Source: Indolivaga capnocytophagoides DSM 22835 (GTDB lineage Bacteria > Bacteroidota > Bacteroidia > Bacteroidales > Dysgonomonadaceae). From it: a DNA stretch of 64,000 nucleotides. The stretch lies in assembly GCF_000426485.1 (NCBI RefSeq), contig NZ_KE384529.1, positions 758,422-822,421 of the forward strand, written 5' to 3'. Position 1 is the stretch's first letter. Every line of letters starts with the position of its first letter. Below the pieces are notes generated by a model. The model was not told the origin of the DNA. It saw nothing but the letters and a program-made list of their open reading frames with translations, and did not search any database. Below, one piece after another: positions 7,722 through 16,028 of this stretch. A program made the position numbers and the translations under genes.

Positions 7722-9989
7722 ATGTCACACCTACCACCTTTAGTAAGTGATCTGGCTCTTATTCTCATAACCGCCGGAGTAGTAACCATCATATTCAAAT
7801 TACTCAAGCAACCGGTTGTACTGGGCTATATAGTTGCCGGATTTCTGATTAGTCCACACTTTGGACTGTTGCCTAATATCGTTGAAATGTCAAATATTTC
7901 GGCATGGGCTGAGATCGGGGTAATATTCCTCTTATTTGCATTAGGTCTCGAATTTAGCTTCAAAAAACTGATGGATGTAGGCGGTACAGCATCAATCGCA
8001 ACCCTGGTCAATATGGGTTCGATGATTGTTATCGGATATATCATCGGACAAATGATGAATTGGACTCAAATGGAAAGTGTATTCCTTGGGGGAATGCTGT
8101 CTATGTCTTCGACAACCATCATCATCAAAGCTTTTAACGACATGGGATTGCAAAAGAAAAAATTTGCAGGAATTGTCTTCGGTATGCTTATAGTAGAGGA
8201 TCTTGCAGCCATATTGATGATGGTACTGCTGTCAACTGTTGCCGCAAGCAATCATATAGAAGGAGCAGGATTGCTGGAAAGTGTTTTACGTTTGGGATTC
8301 TTTATGGTTATCTGGTTTGTTGTCGGGATATATCTGATCCCGAGTTTCCTGAAAAAGTTTAAAAAACACCTGAATGACGAAACAATGCTTATCGTGGCTG
8401 TTGGACTATGTCTGGGTATGGTGCTATTTGCTGATTCTGTTGGTTTTTCGGCTGCACTAGGTGCATTTATCATGGGTTCTATTCTAGCAGAAACAATTGA
8501 ATCGAAACATATCGAACATGTAATAGAATCAATCAAAAACCTGTTCGGAGCAGTATTCTTCGTTTCTGTAGGTATGATGATCGCCCCCGAAATTGTAGTA
8601 GAATATATCGTTCCCATTATATTATTAACAATAGTAGTGTTGGTCGGACGTGTTATTTTTGCCACTCTGGGAGTTGTAGCTTCGGGAGAAGGCCTAAAAG
8701 TATCATTACAGGCAGGGTTCAGCCTTGCTCAAATCGGTGAATTTTCATTTATCATCGCCACACTGGGGATGCAGCTAGGAGTGATTAGTGATTTCATATA
8801 CCCTATCATCGTAGCAGTGTCGGTTATTACTACATTTACAACCCCCTATTTTATCAAAATATCAGAACCGATATATCATGCCTTAGAAAAAGTTATTCCG
8901 GACAAATGGGGAAAACTGATTACCGGTTATGCCGAATCGAACAGAAAAACGGTTAATCATCAAACCGACTGGAATATTTTATTGAAAAACGTACTGTCTA
9001 CTGTAGCCATATACTTCACTTTGTCTTTAGCGGTCTACTTTTTTGCGAAAAATTTCATCATATCTTACGTAACAGACTATATTCCGGGTATTTGGGGTGC
9101 TATCAGTGCGGCTCTGATAACATTATTACTAATGGCTCCATTCATGCGTTCGATTATGCGACGTAAAAGCAGGTCTGCCGAAGCTAAAAAACTTTGGAAA
9201 GACAGCAATTTCAACAAAGGTGCACTAATTGCATTAGATACACTTCGCATAGCATTGTGTGTTGTTCTAATACTAATGGTATTAATACCCTTATTTCCCA
9301 GAGCAACAGGCATTTTATTATTAGCTTCGGGAGTTATAGCAACAGCTATTATATTTACAAACGGGTTCAAAACTCAATCGAAAAAGATGGAAAACCAGTT
9401 TTTCCGTAATCTGAACGATAAAGAAATTGCAGAAGAGAGCCAAAAAGCTGTCGCTAAAAATGCAAAATCTAAGCTGTTGAGTAAAAATATACATATCGAA
9501 AAAATTAGCGTACCTCAAAATTCACCGAGAGTAGGTAAAACACTGTCCGAACTCAACTTTAAACAATCGACCGGTGTAGATATCGTAAGTATTATCAGAG
9601 GGGATGAAAGAATCAATATTCCGGATGGCAACATCAGGCTTTACCCTTTCGACAAATTGGTAGTGGCAGGTACGGACGAAGAACTTCAAAAGCTAATTAC
9701 AGCTCTAGATGAAAAACAGAAAGAATACGACAATCAAGAACATGTAAATATTGCACAGCAAATAGTTGTTTCTCAATACGAATTAGATGAAAATTCGCCT
9801 CTCATCGGAATCTTAATTAAGAACTCGGGAATCAAAGACAAAACCGACTGCATGATTATCAGTATTGACAGAGAAGGAGAAGCAATGGCAAGCTTCGGAG
9901 CCGACACTGTATTACAAATCGGAGACGTTCTTTGGCTTGCAGGAGAGAAAGAGAAACTAGAAAAGTTTGAGGAAAACATATCTAAATAA
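7722..9989 (+). CDS. CPA2-family cation:proton antiporter (KefB-like) with TrkA-C domains
   Basis: A 755-residue inner-membrane antiporter of the monovalent cation:proton antiporter-2 family, exchanging K+ or Na+ for H+. Residues about 8-390 are the Na+/H+ exchanger domain with 11-13 membrane spans (LLFALGLEFSF, MLSMSSTTIIIKA, IVEDLAAILMMVLL, AALGAFIMGSILA). Residues 415-545 add a second hydrophobic block of about four spans. The soluble C-terminus has two TrkA-C-like ligand-sensing domains (about 588-660 and 680-755), without the NAD-binding TrkA-N domain found in classic KefB/KefC. It stands alone with its own promoter and ends before a gap of 150 bp. The exact transported ion cannot be read from the sequence. 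Confidence 0.92.
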   Translation: MSHLPPLVSDLALILITAGVVTIIFKLLKQPVVLGYIVAGFLISPHFGLLPNIVEMSNISAWAEIGVIFLLFALGLEFSFKKLMDVGGTASIATLVNMGSMIVIGYIIGQMMNWTQMESVFLGGMLSMSSTTIIIKAFNDMGLQKKKFAGIVFGMLIVEDLAAILMMVLLSTVAASNHIEGAGLLESVLRLGFFMVIWFVVGIYLIPSFLKKFKKHLNDETMLIVAVGLCLGMVLFADSVGFSAALGAFIMGSILAETIESKHIEHVIESIKNLFGAVFFVSVGMMIAPEIVVEYIVPIILLTIVVLVGRVIFATLGVVASGEGLKVSLQAGFSLAQIGEFSFIIATLGMQLGVISDFIYPIIVAVSVITTFTTPYFIKISEPIYHALEKVIPDKWGKLITGYAESNRKTVNHQTDWNILLKNVLSTVAIYFTLSLAVYFFAKNFIISYVTDYIPGIWGAISAALITLLLMAPFMRSIMRRKSRSAEAKKLWKDSNFNKGALIALDTLRIALCVVLILMVLIPLFPRATGILLLASGVIATAIIFTNGFKTQSKKMENQFFRNLNDKEIAEESQKAVAKNAKSKLLSKNIHIEKISVPQNSPRVGKTLSELNFKQSTGVDIVSIIRGDERINIPDGNIRLYPFDKLVVAGTDEELQKLITALDEKQKEYDNQEHVNIAQQIVVSQYELDENSPLIGILIKNSGIKDKTDCMIISIDREGEAMASFGADTVLQIGDVLWLAGEKEKLEKFEENISK

Positions 9990-10110
9990 TAATCAAATAA
10001 TTGCCATTATACATTTTATTTTTCCGAGAAAAAAGATTTTTCATAAAATATTATTTTACTAATCACGACTTCATTAATAGAAAGGCATAAATTTTGCTAA
10101 TAAAAAAAGA

Positions 10111-10126
10111 AAGGTTCAAAGACCTT
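10111..10126 (+). repeat. Intergenic palindrome copy (degenerate)
   Basis: AAGGTTCAAAGACCTT is a 16-bp near-palindrome ending 13 bp before the start codon at 10140. It is a variant of the GGTCTnAGACC family. Confidence 0.6.
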
Positions 10127-10139
10127 AATACAACAAATA

Positions 10140-10529
10140 ATGAAAAAAAAGAAGTCTATCGGTAAATGTATATTAAAGGGTGTAGCATTTGTAGCTATAG
10201 CTCTCGTTGTAATAGCTGTTGTCATGCTATTGTGGAATGCCATTATACCCCAAGTTATAGGCTGGTCGTCAATCACATATTGTCAGGCAGCCGGGATATT
10301 TATTCTGGCACGTCTCCTTTTCGGAAAATTTGGACGTCCGGGGGACTGCCGCAAATGCTGCAGTAAAGAAAAAGAACATAAGCAAGGACAAATTCAGGAA
10401 AAACTACAGCATATGTCACCCGAAGAAAGGCGCGAATATATACGCAGCCAAATGTCCAGACATAAGAAATATTGGTGTAACGATATTGAATGTGAAGACT
10501 TAGAAGATGGAGCAGATATTACAAAATAA
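10140..10529 (+). CDS. Cys-rich small membrane protein upstream of sigma factor
   Basis: A 129-residue protein with a basic N-terminus and two hydrophobic segments (about 10-32 and 42-60). A cytoplasmic tail follows, with a Cys cluster (DCRKCCSKEKEHK, about 77-89), a Glu/Arg-rich helix containing MSPEERREYIRSQM, and a final CNDIECEDLED. The closely placed Cys and His residues could bind a metal. The gene overlaps the ECF sigma gene by 23 bp, so translation is probably coupled and the protein may tether or regulate the sigma factor, though it lacks a recognisable anti-sigma domain. A palindromic repeat lies 13-29 bp upstream. Family not recognised. Confidence 0.82.
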   Translation: MKKKKSIGKCILKGVAFVAIALVVIAVVMLLWNAIIPQVIGWSSITYCQAAGIFILARLLFGKFGRPGDCRKCCSKEKEHKQGQIQEKLQHMSPEERREYIRSQMSRHKKYWCNDIECEDLEDGADITK

Positions 10530-11094
10530 TATGAGTGCAGGTTTACCCGAATCACTCAATGTATCGGAAGTCTTTACTAAATATCAGGCACAACTAAGGG
10601 GTTTTATCTCAAAGCGGGTAGTATCGAAAGAAGACAGTGAAGATATATTGCAGAATGTATTTTATCAACTGTCGAAAGTAGATCCTCTGGTCAATCCTAT
10701 TAACCAGATTTCGGGTTGGTTATACGCCGTAACCCGTAATCAGATTGCAGAATGGGGCAGAAGGCAAAAAAACGAAGAAATGCCAACCTATTCCAAGAAT
10801 GAAGAGAATGACTTTCTGACAGAAGTGACAGAAGTACTTTTGGCTGACAATGCTTCTCCCGAAACATCTTATCTCCGTTCTATGGTGTGGACAGAACTAG
10901 ACACTGCTCTGGAAGAATTACCTCCCCTGCAGCGAGAGATATTCGAATTAACCGAATTACAAGGTTTTTCTTTTAAGGAAATTTCGGAATCAACAGGTAT
11001 TCCTATAAATACCTTATTGTCGAGAAAACGATATGCAGTGCTGTATCTGAGAGATAAATTGAAAAACCTATACGAAGATTTGTTAGGTGAGTAA
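10507..11094 (+). CDS. ECF-type RNA polymerase sigma factor
   Basis: A 195-residue sigma-70 family factor that directs RNA polymerase to a specific promoter set. Region 2 is at about 20-85 (RGFISKRVVSKEDSEDILQN, then ISGWLYAVTRNQIAEWGRR). Region 4 is at about 135-185 (ALEELPPLQREIFELTE, then GFSFKEISESTGIPINTLLSRKRYAVLYLR, a helix-turn-helix). There is no region 3, as expected for ECF factors. The start at 10507 overlaps the upstream membrane-protein gene; an ATG at 10531 directly after that gene's stop is an equal alternative. No separate anti-sigma gene follows; a bidirectional terminator does. Target genes unknown. Confidence 0.92.
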   Translation: MEQILQNNMSAGLPESLNVSEVFTKYQAQLRGFISKRVVSKEDSEDILQNVFYQLSKVDPLVNPINQISGWLYAVTRNQIAEWGRRQKNEEMPTYSKNEENDFLTEVTEVLLADNASPETSYLRSMVWTELDTALEELPPLQREIFELTELQGFSFKEISESTGIPINTLLSRKRYAVLYLRDKLKNLYEDLLGE

Positions 11095-11135
11095 GATATC
11101 TGAGTTTAGTATCATAATATAGTAATTTTCAATAG

Positions 11136-11165
11136 AAAAAGCCCGGCAGTTTTACCGGGCTTTTT
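11136..11165. terminator. Bidirectional rho-independent terminator
   Basis: AAAAAGCCCGG pairs with CCGGGCTTTTT (11155-11165) around an 8-base loop. A-runs and T-runs on both sides let it end the plus-strand sigma gene and the minus-strand phosphatase gene, which converge here. Confidence 0.9.
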
Positions 11166-11188
11166 CTATTTTTATATGGATTAGATCA

Positions 11189-12829
11189 TTATTTGTTCAA
11201 TAAATCTACAATAGGCTTTCCTATCGATCCGCTTGGCATTTGTATATGCAACATAGCTGCCACTGTAGGTGCAATATCGGTCATATATACTTCGGTATTA
11301 GAAACGCCATGTTTAACTCCCCATCCCATCCAAACAAGAGGAATGTGTGCATCATAAGGATTCCAAGCCCCGTGCGTAGCACCTTTCATATTACTCATGC
11401 TATACCATCCGGGTTTTAATATGATTTGTATTTCGCCGCACAACTCCCGATTATAACCATTTATAATTTTTTCTTTTATGGCAGAAGGAATAGAAGCTTC
11501 CGATACTTTGTCTGTCACCACAGCGTAAGCTATAGACGGAATAGTTTCCAGATACGATATACTGGCGGCTCTCAAATCGTCCATATTAATAGCCGGAGTT
11601 ATCTGAGAATAATTGAAGTTGACCTGATAATTATACAGACTGCGAACAAGTTGAGCAACCCCGAATTTCTGCTGTAAATATTTATTCAGATCATTTCTTA
11701 TTTGTTTTTCATCCCAGTTTCCACCTTCGATCTTATTATCGTTAAGAAACTGTCCGTTATGACCTCCTCCATGATCGGCAGTCAGAAATACAACATAATT
11801 GCCTTTTCCTACTTTAAGATCAAGAAAGTAGAAGAAATCACTCAAATCTTTATCTAAGCGGAGGTAGGTATCTTCAGTTTTTACTGAATTAGGACTGAAC
11901 TGATGACCTACATAATCGGTCGAAGATAAGCTTATAGCCAAAAAGTCTGTCACATTATGTGAACCAAGTTTTTCATTTTCGAGAGCCAGTTTAGCGACAT
12001 CCAATGTCAGGGTATTACCATAAGGAGTAGATCGGATTAACCCCAGAGTATTATCTTTAATGAGCTTCGATGTCAGAATAGGGAAAGTCACTTTATCCAC
12101 CCCTTTATAAGTATCTTCATACACATTATCGTCTTTTGTACTCTGCACATAAGTATCTATCGGATACAATGTATTCCAGTCTTGTTCCAGATATTTCTGA
12201 GCTTGTTTTTTATTATTAAAGTCAACCAGCCATTTTGGCAATTGCTGCATATACCATGTACTACTTATCCAGTTGCCTGATTCTCCATCGAACCAATAAG
12301 CCGCATCAGCACTATGTCCGGCAGGAAGAATACTTCCTCGATCTTTTATGGATACGCCGATAACTTTTGACCTGAAATTTGTTGCTAATTTCAACTCATC
12401 GGTTATAGTCGTTGCTTTCAAATTGAAGGGCGACATTTTTCCGGCTTTTGCATTCTTATCTGCAGTTCCAACACTTTGCACATTATCATCCTGTGTACAA
12501 TAAAGAGATTGTCCGGTTGCCTGCACCGTAAAATCATTACCCGCTATACCATGTATCGACGGAACAGATCCTGTGTAAATAGTGCTATGCCCTATCGCCG
12601 TATAAGACGGCACATAATTGAGCATCGTATTTTCGCACGAGAATCCCTCGTTTAGCAAACGTTTAAACCCTCCGTTGTTATAACGGTCGTAATATCTGTA
12701 TAAGTAGTCCCATCTCATTTGATCTACTACTATCCCCACAACCAGTTTCGGACGATCCATCCGGCTCTGGCTAAATAAACTAAGGGACATCAAAAAAAGT
12801 AAAAGTGATGATAATCTTCTAATATTCAT
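11189..12829 (-). CDS. pafA: PafA-type alkaline phosphatase (phosphate-irrepressible family)
   Basis: A 546-residue exported phosphomonoesterase of the alkaline phosphatase superfamily. Residues 1-20 are a signal peptide. Metal and catalytic positions match Elizabethkingia PafA: Asp36 in GIVVDQMRWD, nucleophile Thr77 in VPSYTAIGHSTIYTG, Asn98 in HGIAGND, and the PafA-specific Lys162 and Arg164 in SIKDRGS. TADHGGGHNG supplies further metal ligands, and GATHGAWNPYDAHIP the C-terminal His ligand. Bacteroidota PafA enzymes work constitutively in the periplasm, releasing phosphate from organic esters whatever the phosphate level. The gene stands alone, facing the sigma gene across a terminator, with a palindromic repeat 32 bp before its start. 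The match to known catalytic residues makes the call strong. Confidence 0.93.
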   Translation of the reverse strand: MNIRRLSSLLLFLMSLSLFSQSRMDRPKLVVGIVVDQMRWDYLYRYYDRYNNGGFKRLLNEGFSCENTMLNYVPSYTAIGHSTIYTGSVPSIHGIAGNDFTVQATGQSLYCTQDDNVQSVGTADKNAKAGKMSPFNLKATTITDELKLATNFRSKVIGVSIKDRGSILPAGHSADAAYWFDGESGNWISSTWYMQQLPKWLVDFNNKKQAQKYLEQDWNTLYPIDTYVQSTKDDNVYEDTYKGVDKVTFPILTSKLIKDNTLGLIRSTPYGNTLTLDVAKLALENEKLGSHNVTDFLAISLSSTDYVGHQFSPNSVKTEDTYLRLDKDLSDFFYFLDLKVGKGNYVVFLTADHGGGHNGQFLNDNKIEGGNWDEKQIRNDLNKYLQQKFGVAQLVRSLYNYQVNFNYSQITPAINMDDLRAASISYLETIPSIAYAVVTDKVSEASIPSAIKEKIINGYNRELCGEIQIILKPGWYSMSNMKGATHGAWNPYDAHIPLVWMGWGVKHGVSNTEVYMTDIAPTVAAMLHIQMPSGSIGKPIVDLLNK

Positions 12830-12858
12830 AACTTTTTCGAATTATATATGAAGTAAGT

Positions 12859-12873
12859 AAGGTCTCAGACCTT
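12859..12873 (-). repeat. Intergenic palindrome copy (exact)
   Basis: Contains GGTCTCAGACC with flanking AA/TT, 32 bp before the pafA start. On the gene strand it reads GGTCTGAGACC. Confidence 0.8.
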
Positions 12874-13096
12874 TTTGTTATTATTAAAAATCAAAGCTTC
12901 AGACTTTAAAATTACAGAAAAATGCAAAAAGGGCATCATCTTTGCTAATGAAAAAATAATGAATATCCGGTGAATAATCTGACATACAAAATGGCTTAAG
13001 CGGATCTTAATAATCACAAGGGAGTAACAGAAAGTATTGAACAATGTATTTCAGAGTAATAACTATCTGTTGATGTTATGATTGCAAAGTCAGTAA
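12874..13096. other. Intergenic stretch between pafA and MFS gene
   Basis: No gene, RNA or terminator was recognised. The stretch is AT-rich; both ends carry palindromic repeats, and the promoter and leader of the MFS gene follow. Confidence 0.5.
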
Positions 13097-13111
13097 AAGG
13101 TCTGAGACCTT
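13097..13111 (+). repeat. Intergenic palindrome copy (exact)
   Basis: AAGGTCTGAGACCTT, a perfect 15-bp palindrome around one central base, placed 23 bp upstream of the TATCTTTG promoter box of the MFS gene. Confidence 0.8.
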
Positions 13112-13133
13112 ATTTTCTTCGGATAAAAAGCAG

Positions 13134-13141
13134 TATCTTTG
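13134..13141 (+). promoter_or_regulatory. -7 promoter box of MFS gene
   Basis: TATCTTTG fits TAnnTTTG. The start codon is 110 bp downstream, so the leader RNA would contain the whole repeat element at 13154-13246. Confidence 0.55.
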
Positions 13142-13153
13142 TATCCCTTTTTT

Positions 13154-13246
13154 AAGGTCACAAACCTATTTATCCTTTGGCAAGTATAACAACCAGAACC
13201 TGTTATAGCTTGAATATATATATCATTAAATACTTTCATTTACTTA
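13154..13246 (+). repeat. Dispersed intergenic element, full-length copy 2
   Basis: Starts with AAGGTCACAAACCTATTTAT, continues through AACAACCAGAACCTGTTATA and ends with TATCATTAAATACTTTCATT. It ends four bases before the MFS start codon and fills the leader. Confidence 0.8.
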
Positions 13247-13250
13247 TTTT

Positions 13251-14495
13251 ATGAATAATTGGAAAAAAACATTTGCCATAATATGGTCGGGGCAATTCTT
13301 CTCGACTCTCACAAGTTCTATCGTAGGGTACGCCGTTGTATTCTGGTTGAGTCTTCATACTAAATCCGCCACAGTTTTGGCCTATGCAATGATAGCATCA
13401 TTATTGCCTCAGTTGGTTCTGGGTTTATTCACCGGAGTATTTGTTGACAGGTGGAGCCGTAAACGTACCATGATACTAGCCGATTCATTTATTGCAGCGT
13501 GTACAGGAATTCTCTGTTTGATGTTTTATCTGGGTAAAGTCGATGTCTGGCAAATATACATTTTACTGGCCTTACGTTCGGCTGGAAGTGCCTTTCATAC
13601 ACCGGCTATGCAGGCGAGTATACCTCTGCTTGCTCCCGAAACTGAGTTAATGCGTATCTCGGGGGTTAATCAAATGATTTACTCGATAAGCAGCATTACA
13701 GGTCCTGCTATCGCAGCTTTACTGATCAATTTATTCGACATGACTTATGTATTGATGCTTGATGTCATTGGAGCGGCTATAGCCTGTACATCACTATTAT
13801 TTGTCTTTATCCCCAATCCGGAAAAACCCGAAAACACGGAGCGAAATATTCTCAAAGAAGTAAAAGTAGGGCTACATGCTATATTCTCCAAAAGAGGTTT
13901 GGCGTGGCTTTTCCTTTGCGAAGTTGTTGTTATGTTTTTCATCCTACCCATATCAGCTTTATTTCCTCTGTTTACTATCGAATATTTTATGGGAGGTTCG
14001 TACGAAATGAGCATTGTGGAAATAGCCTGGGGAATAGGTATGCTGCTTGGCGGAGCATTATTAGGAATAAAAATGATGAAACAATTCAACAAAGTAATAC
14101 TAATAGCTATCACATGTATTATTGTAGGACTTACTTTTCTGTTCTCCGGGGTGCTTCCCTCAAACGGATTCATTGCATTTGCAGTCTTAACGGGTATCGG
14201 AGGAATAGCTGTTGCGATCTGGAGCGGCTCATTCACGGTAATTCTCCAAACCAAAATAGATCAGTCTGTTTTGGGACGTGCTTTTTCAATATACGACAGC
14301 CTTACATTGATGCCGTCCATACCCGGACTACTGGCTACCGGATTTATAGCTGAGGCAATAGGGTTGACTAATGCGTTCATCTATTCAGGGATAGCAGTAT
14401 GCATGGTCGGGGTCGTTTTATTCTTCATCCCCTCAACAGTAAGACTGGGAAGATCAACTATAGAAATAGATAAAATAAAATCTGATGAGGCTTAA
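13251..14495 (+). CDS. MFS efflux transporter (MFS_3/Mef-like)
   Basis: A 414-residue inner-membrane transporter with 12 predicted spans. The N-terminal half has the pattern of MFS_3 exporters such as EntS and macrolide-efflux proteins: WSGQFFSTLTSSIVGYAVVFWL in span 1, and the loop motif GVFVDRWSRKRTMILAD between spans 2 and 3. LRSAGSAFHTPAMQASIPLL in span 4 is also typical. It probably exports a drug, siderophore or other small hydrophobic compound by proton antiport. It converges with the SUFU-domain gene, overlapping it by 4 bp. The leader holds one complete repeat element. Substrate unknown. Confidence 0.9.
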   Translation: MNNWKKTFAIIWSGQFFSTLTSSIVGYAVVFWLSLHTKSATVLAYAMIASLLPQLVLGLFTGVFVDRWSRKRTMILADSFIAACTGILCLMFYLGKVDVWQIYILLALRSAGSAFHTPAMQASIPLLAPETELMRISGVNQMIYSISSITGPAIAALLINLFDMTYVLMLDVIGAAIACTSLLFVFIPNPEKPENTERNILKEVKVGLHAIFSKRGLAWLFLCEVVVMFFILPISALFPLFTIEYFMGGSYEMSIVEIAWGIGMLLGGALLGIKMMKQFNKVILIAITCIIVGLTFLFSGVLPSNGFIAFAVLTGIGGIAVAIWSGSFTVILQTKIDQSVLGRAFSIYDSLTLMPSIPGLLATGFIAEAIGLTNAFIYSGIAVCMVGVVLFFIPSTVRLGRSTIEIDKIKSDEA

Positions 14496-15148
14496 CGTCT
14501 CATCAGATCAGTTATTAAAAGTGGATTTTCAATTCTCAATTCATTTAAAAATTTTTCAACTTCATCTGTTTTCGGATTTTCTTTTAAGCGCTCTATCTCA
14601 TTGGCTGTCAGACCAACCATTTGCAAAAAGGTTATTTCGCCGTTAGGAGTCTGTATAGTTCCCAATTCAGGATCAGGAGTGAAAGCCACTCCAACAATAC
14701 CTATATCGGCTTTTGATTCTAATCGTATGGGACCATTAGCCGGTATAAAATGGTTCGGTTCAAACCATTTACCACTTTCAAACACATAACGAGCCAGATT
14801 ATTCATCAGATTAATCACCCAAATAGGATCTTCTCCATCTTCGTCAAAAGGTTTCAACCTGAATGTAAATTCAAATCCCCATTTACTAAATTCGGCTCCG
14901 GCAGCATCTTCATTGTAATACAATTCGGACATTCCATAACTTATAAAATGACGATGAAACTCCTGTTTCTGCGAATCATATATACTCGTCCCGTCTAATG
15001 GATCCTGACCGCCCAATATATAATGGAGAGGAGGTGCATAATGTCTTGGCTTCTGATCTCCATACAATTGTTCTACTTTTTTATCGATGGCCAGCCAACC
15101 GACAGCATCGTCTTCGTCGAATTGTTCTTTATATTCTTTCTTTGTCAT
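14492..15148 (-). CDS. SUFU (suppressor of fused) domain protein
   Basis: A 218-residue cytoplasmic protein whose whole length resembles the bacterial suppressor-of-fused domain: WLAIDKKVEQLYG, HYAPPLHYILGGQDPLDG, then EFTFRLK, NNLARYVFESGKWF and GVAFTPDPELG. In bacteria the family is widespread but has no fixed role; some members act as immunity proteins in contact-dependent toxin systems. No toxin gene is adjacent here. The ATG at 15148 was chosen over 15247 because a TAACTTTG promoter box lies at 15245-15252 and the longer N-terminus is not SUFU-like. The 3' end overlaps the converging MFS gene by 4 bp. Confidence 0.85.
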   Translation of the reverse strand: MTKKEYKEQFDEDDAVGWLAIDKKVEQLYGDQKPRHYAPPLHYILGGQDPLDGTSIYDSQKQEFHRHFISYGMSELYYNEDAAGAEFSKWGFEFTFRLKPFDEDGEDPIWVINLMNNLARYVFESGKWFEPNHFIPANGPIRLESKADIGIVGVAFTPDPELGTIQTPNGEITFLQMVGLTANEIERLKENPKTDEVEKFLNELRIENPLLITDLMRR

Positions 15149-15204
15149 TTTAAGTCGGAAATTAAATCTATCAAGACCATAAACAATTATTAAGGTTATG
15201 GTTC

Positions 15205-15225
15205 TAAAGTCTGGAATAAGACCTG
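15205..15225 (-). repeat. Degenerate intergenic palindrome in SUFU leader
   Basis: AATAAGACCTGAAATCTTATT is a near-palindrome in the leader between promoter and start codon. It resembles the GGTCTnAGACC family only loosely. Confidence 0.35.
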
Positions 15226-15244
15226 AAATCTTATTCCTATAAGG

Positions 15245-15252
15245 CAAAGTTA
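15245..15252 (-). promoter_or_regulatory. -7 promoter box of SUFU gene
   Basis: On the minus strand TAACTTTG, about 97 bp before the ATG at 15148. Its position rules against the longer reading frame start. Confidence 0.5.
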
Positions 15253-15331
15253 CATTTTATTTCAATACAGGACTATTACCATTTTTTGATTCATAAGTAT
15301 ATCTTTAATAGGTTACTAAAAATAAGTTTAT

Positions 15332-15339
15332 TACTTTTG
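15332..15339 (+). promoter_or_regulatory. -7 promoter box of HxlR regulator
   Basis: TACTTTTG fits TAnnTTTG and lies 26 bp upstream of the start codon at 15366. Confidence 0.6.
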
Positions 15340-15365
15340 TATGCTAAGGAAATACAAATAAACAA

Positions 15366-15728
15366 ATGGAAGAAACTGAAAAAAAAGATTTCTGTCCCAT
15401 AAGGGATATTATTTCACGACTAAGCGACAAATGGTCTCTTTTGGTTATCATGACCTTAAGCTGGAACGGTACTATGCGTTTCAATGAAATACACAGATCA
15501 ATGGACGATATTTCGCAACGCATGCTTACAGTAACACTCCGTTCACTTGAAGCAGACGGATTGATAAGCAGACAAATATATCCGGAAGTTCCTCCCCGTG
15601 TCGAGTATAAGTTAACATCTATCGGAGAAAGCCTATTGCCTGCGTTGGAAGTTTTGGTAAATTGGGCAAAAACAAATACGGATGTTATTTTTAAGTCAAG
15701 AGATAAATTTGAGATGGCTGAAAAATAG
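15366..15728 (+). CDS. HxlR-family transcriptional regulator
   Basis: A 120-residue winged-helix DNA-binding protein. The family signature is complete: CPIRDIISRLSDKWSLLVIMTL with the conserved N-terminal Cys (residue 10), then MRFNEIHRSMDDISQRMLTVTLRSLEADGLI (recognition helix) and the wing PPRVEYKLTSIGESL. HxlR proteins often sense electrophiles or redox change through that Cys and control a neighbouring gene. Here the neighbour is the divergent SUFU gene. The promoter box at 15332 supports the start. Target and signal are unknown. Confidence 0.93.
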   Translation: MEETEKKDFCPIRDIISRLSDKWSLLVIMTLSWNGTMRFNEIHRSMDDISQRMLTVTLRSLEADGLISRQIYPEVPPRVEYKLTSIGESLLPALEVLVNWAKTNTDVIFKSRDKFEMAEK

Positions 15729-15742
15729 ACGCCTCCGTTTTA

Positions 15743-15955
15743 TCAATAAAACAAGACATAAATACCTGTACATACAGCCGAAAGTATAATGAAGGACAAG
15801 TAGATGCGAATAGCACGCCTGAGTCCTTCTTTTTTCGTTTTTGTATACGAGAAAATAATCAATGCAGTCAAAGGTAATGACACATACCAGTAATGGATTA
15901 AAACCATAAACAGAGGAACAAAAAAAGATAGAAAACCTTCTACTGTTTCAGACAT
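15743..15955 (-). CDS. Small membrane protein
   Basis: A 70-residue protein with two or three hydrophobic segments (about 6-22, 24-38 and 50-68) separated by a basic loop (TKTKKEGLRRAIR). The ATG at 15955 was chosen because a TATCTTTG promoter box at 15979-15986 would exclude the upstream start at 16000. It stands alone between the HxlR gene and the phage portal fragment. No family recognised. Confidence 0.65.
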   Translation of the reverse strand: MSETVEGFLSFFVPLFMVLIHYWYVSLPLTALIIFSYTKTKKEGLRRAIRIYLSFIILSAVCTGIYVLFY

Positions 15956-15978
15956 ACTATACTTCTTTAATTTTAGGT

Positions 15979-15986
15979 CAAAGATA
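15979..15986 (-). promoter_or_regulatory. -7 promoter box of small membrane protein gene
   Basis: Minus strand TATCTTTG, 23 bp before the start at 15955. Confidence 0.5.
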
Positions 15987-16023
15987 AAAAAAGCAGACAA
16001 GCTTATAAATCCTGTCTGCCTTA
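15986..16023 (-). terminator. Terminator of portal/DUF6712 unit
   Basis: On the minus strand AAGGCAGACAGG pairs with the later TTGTCTGCTT and is followed by a T-run. It ends the phage pair just after the stop at 16029. Confidence 0.75.
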
Positions 16024-16028
16024 TTTTT

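Noticed and set aside
15149-15247. N-terminal extension of the SUFU protein
   Set aside because: The promoter box at 15245-15252 would lie inside the frame and the extension has no SUFU similarity.
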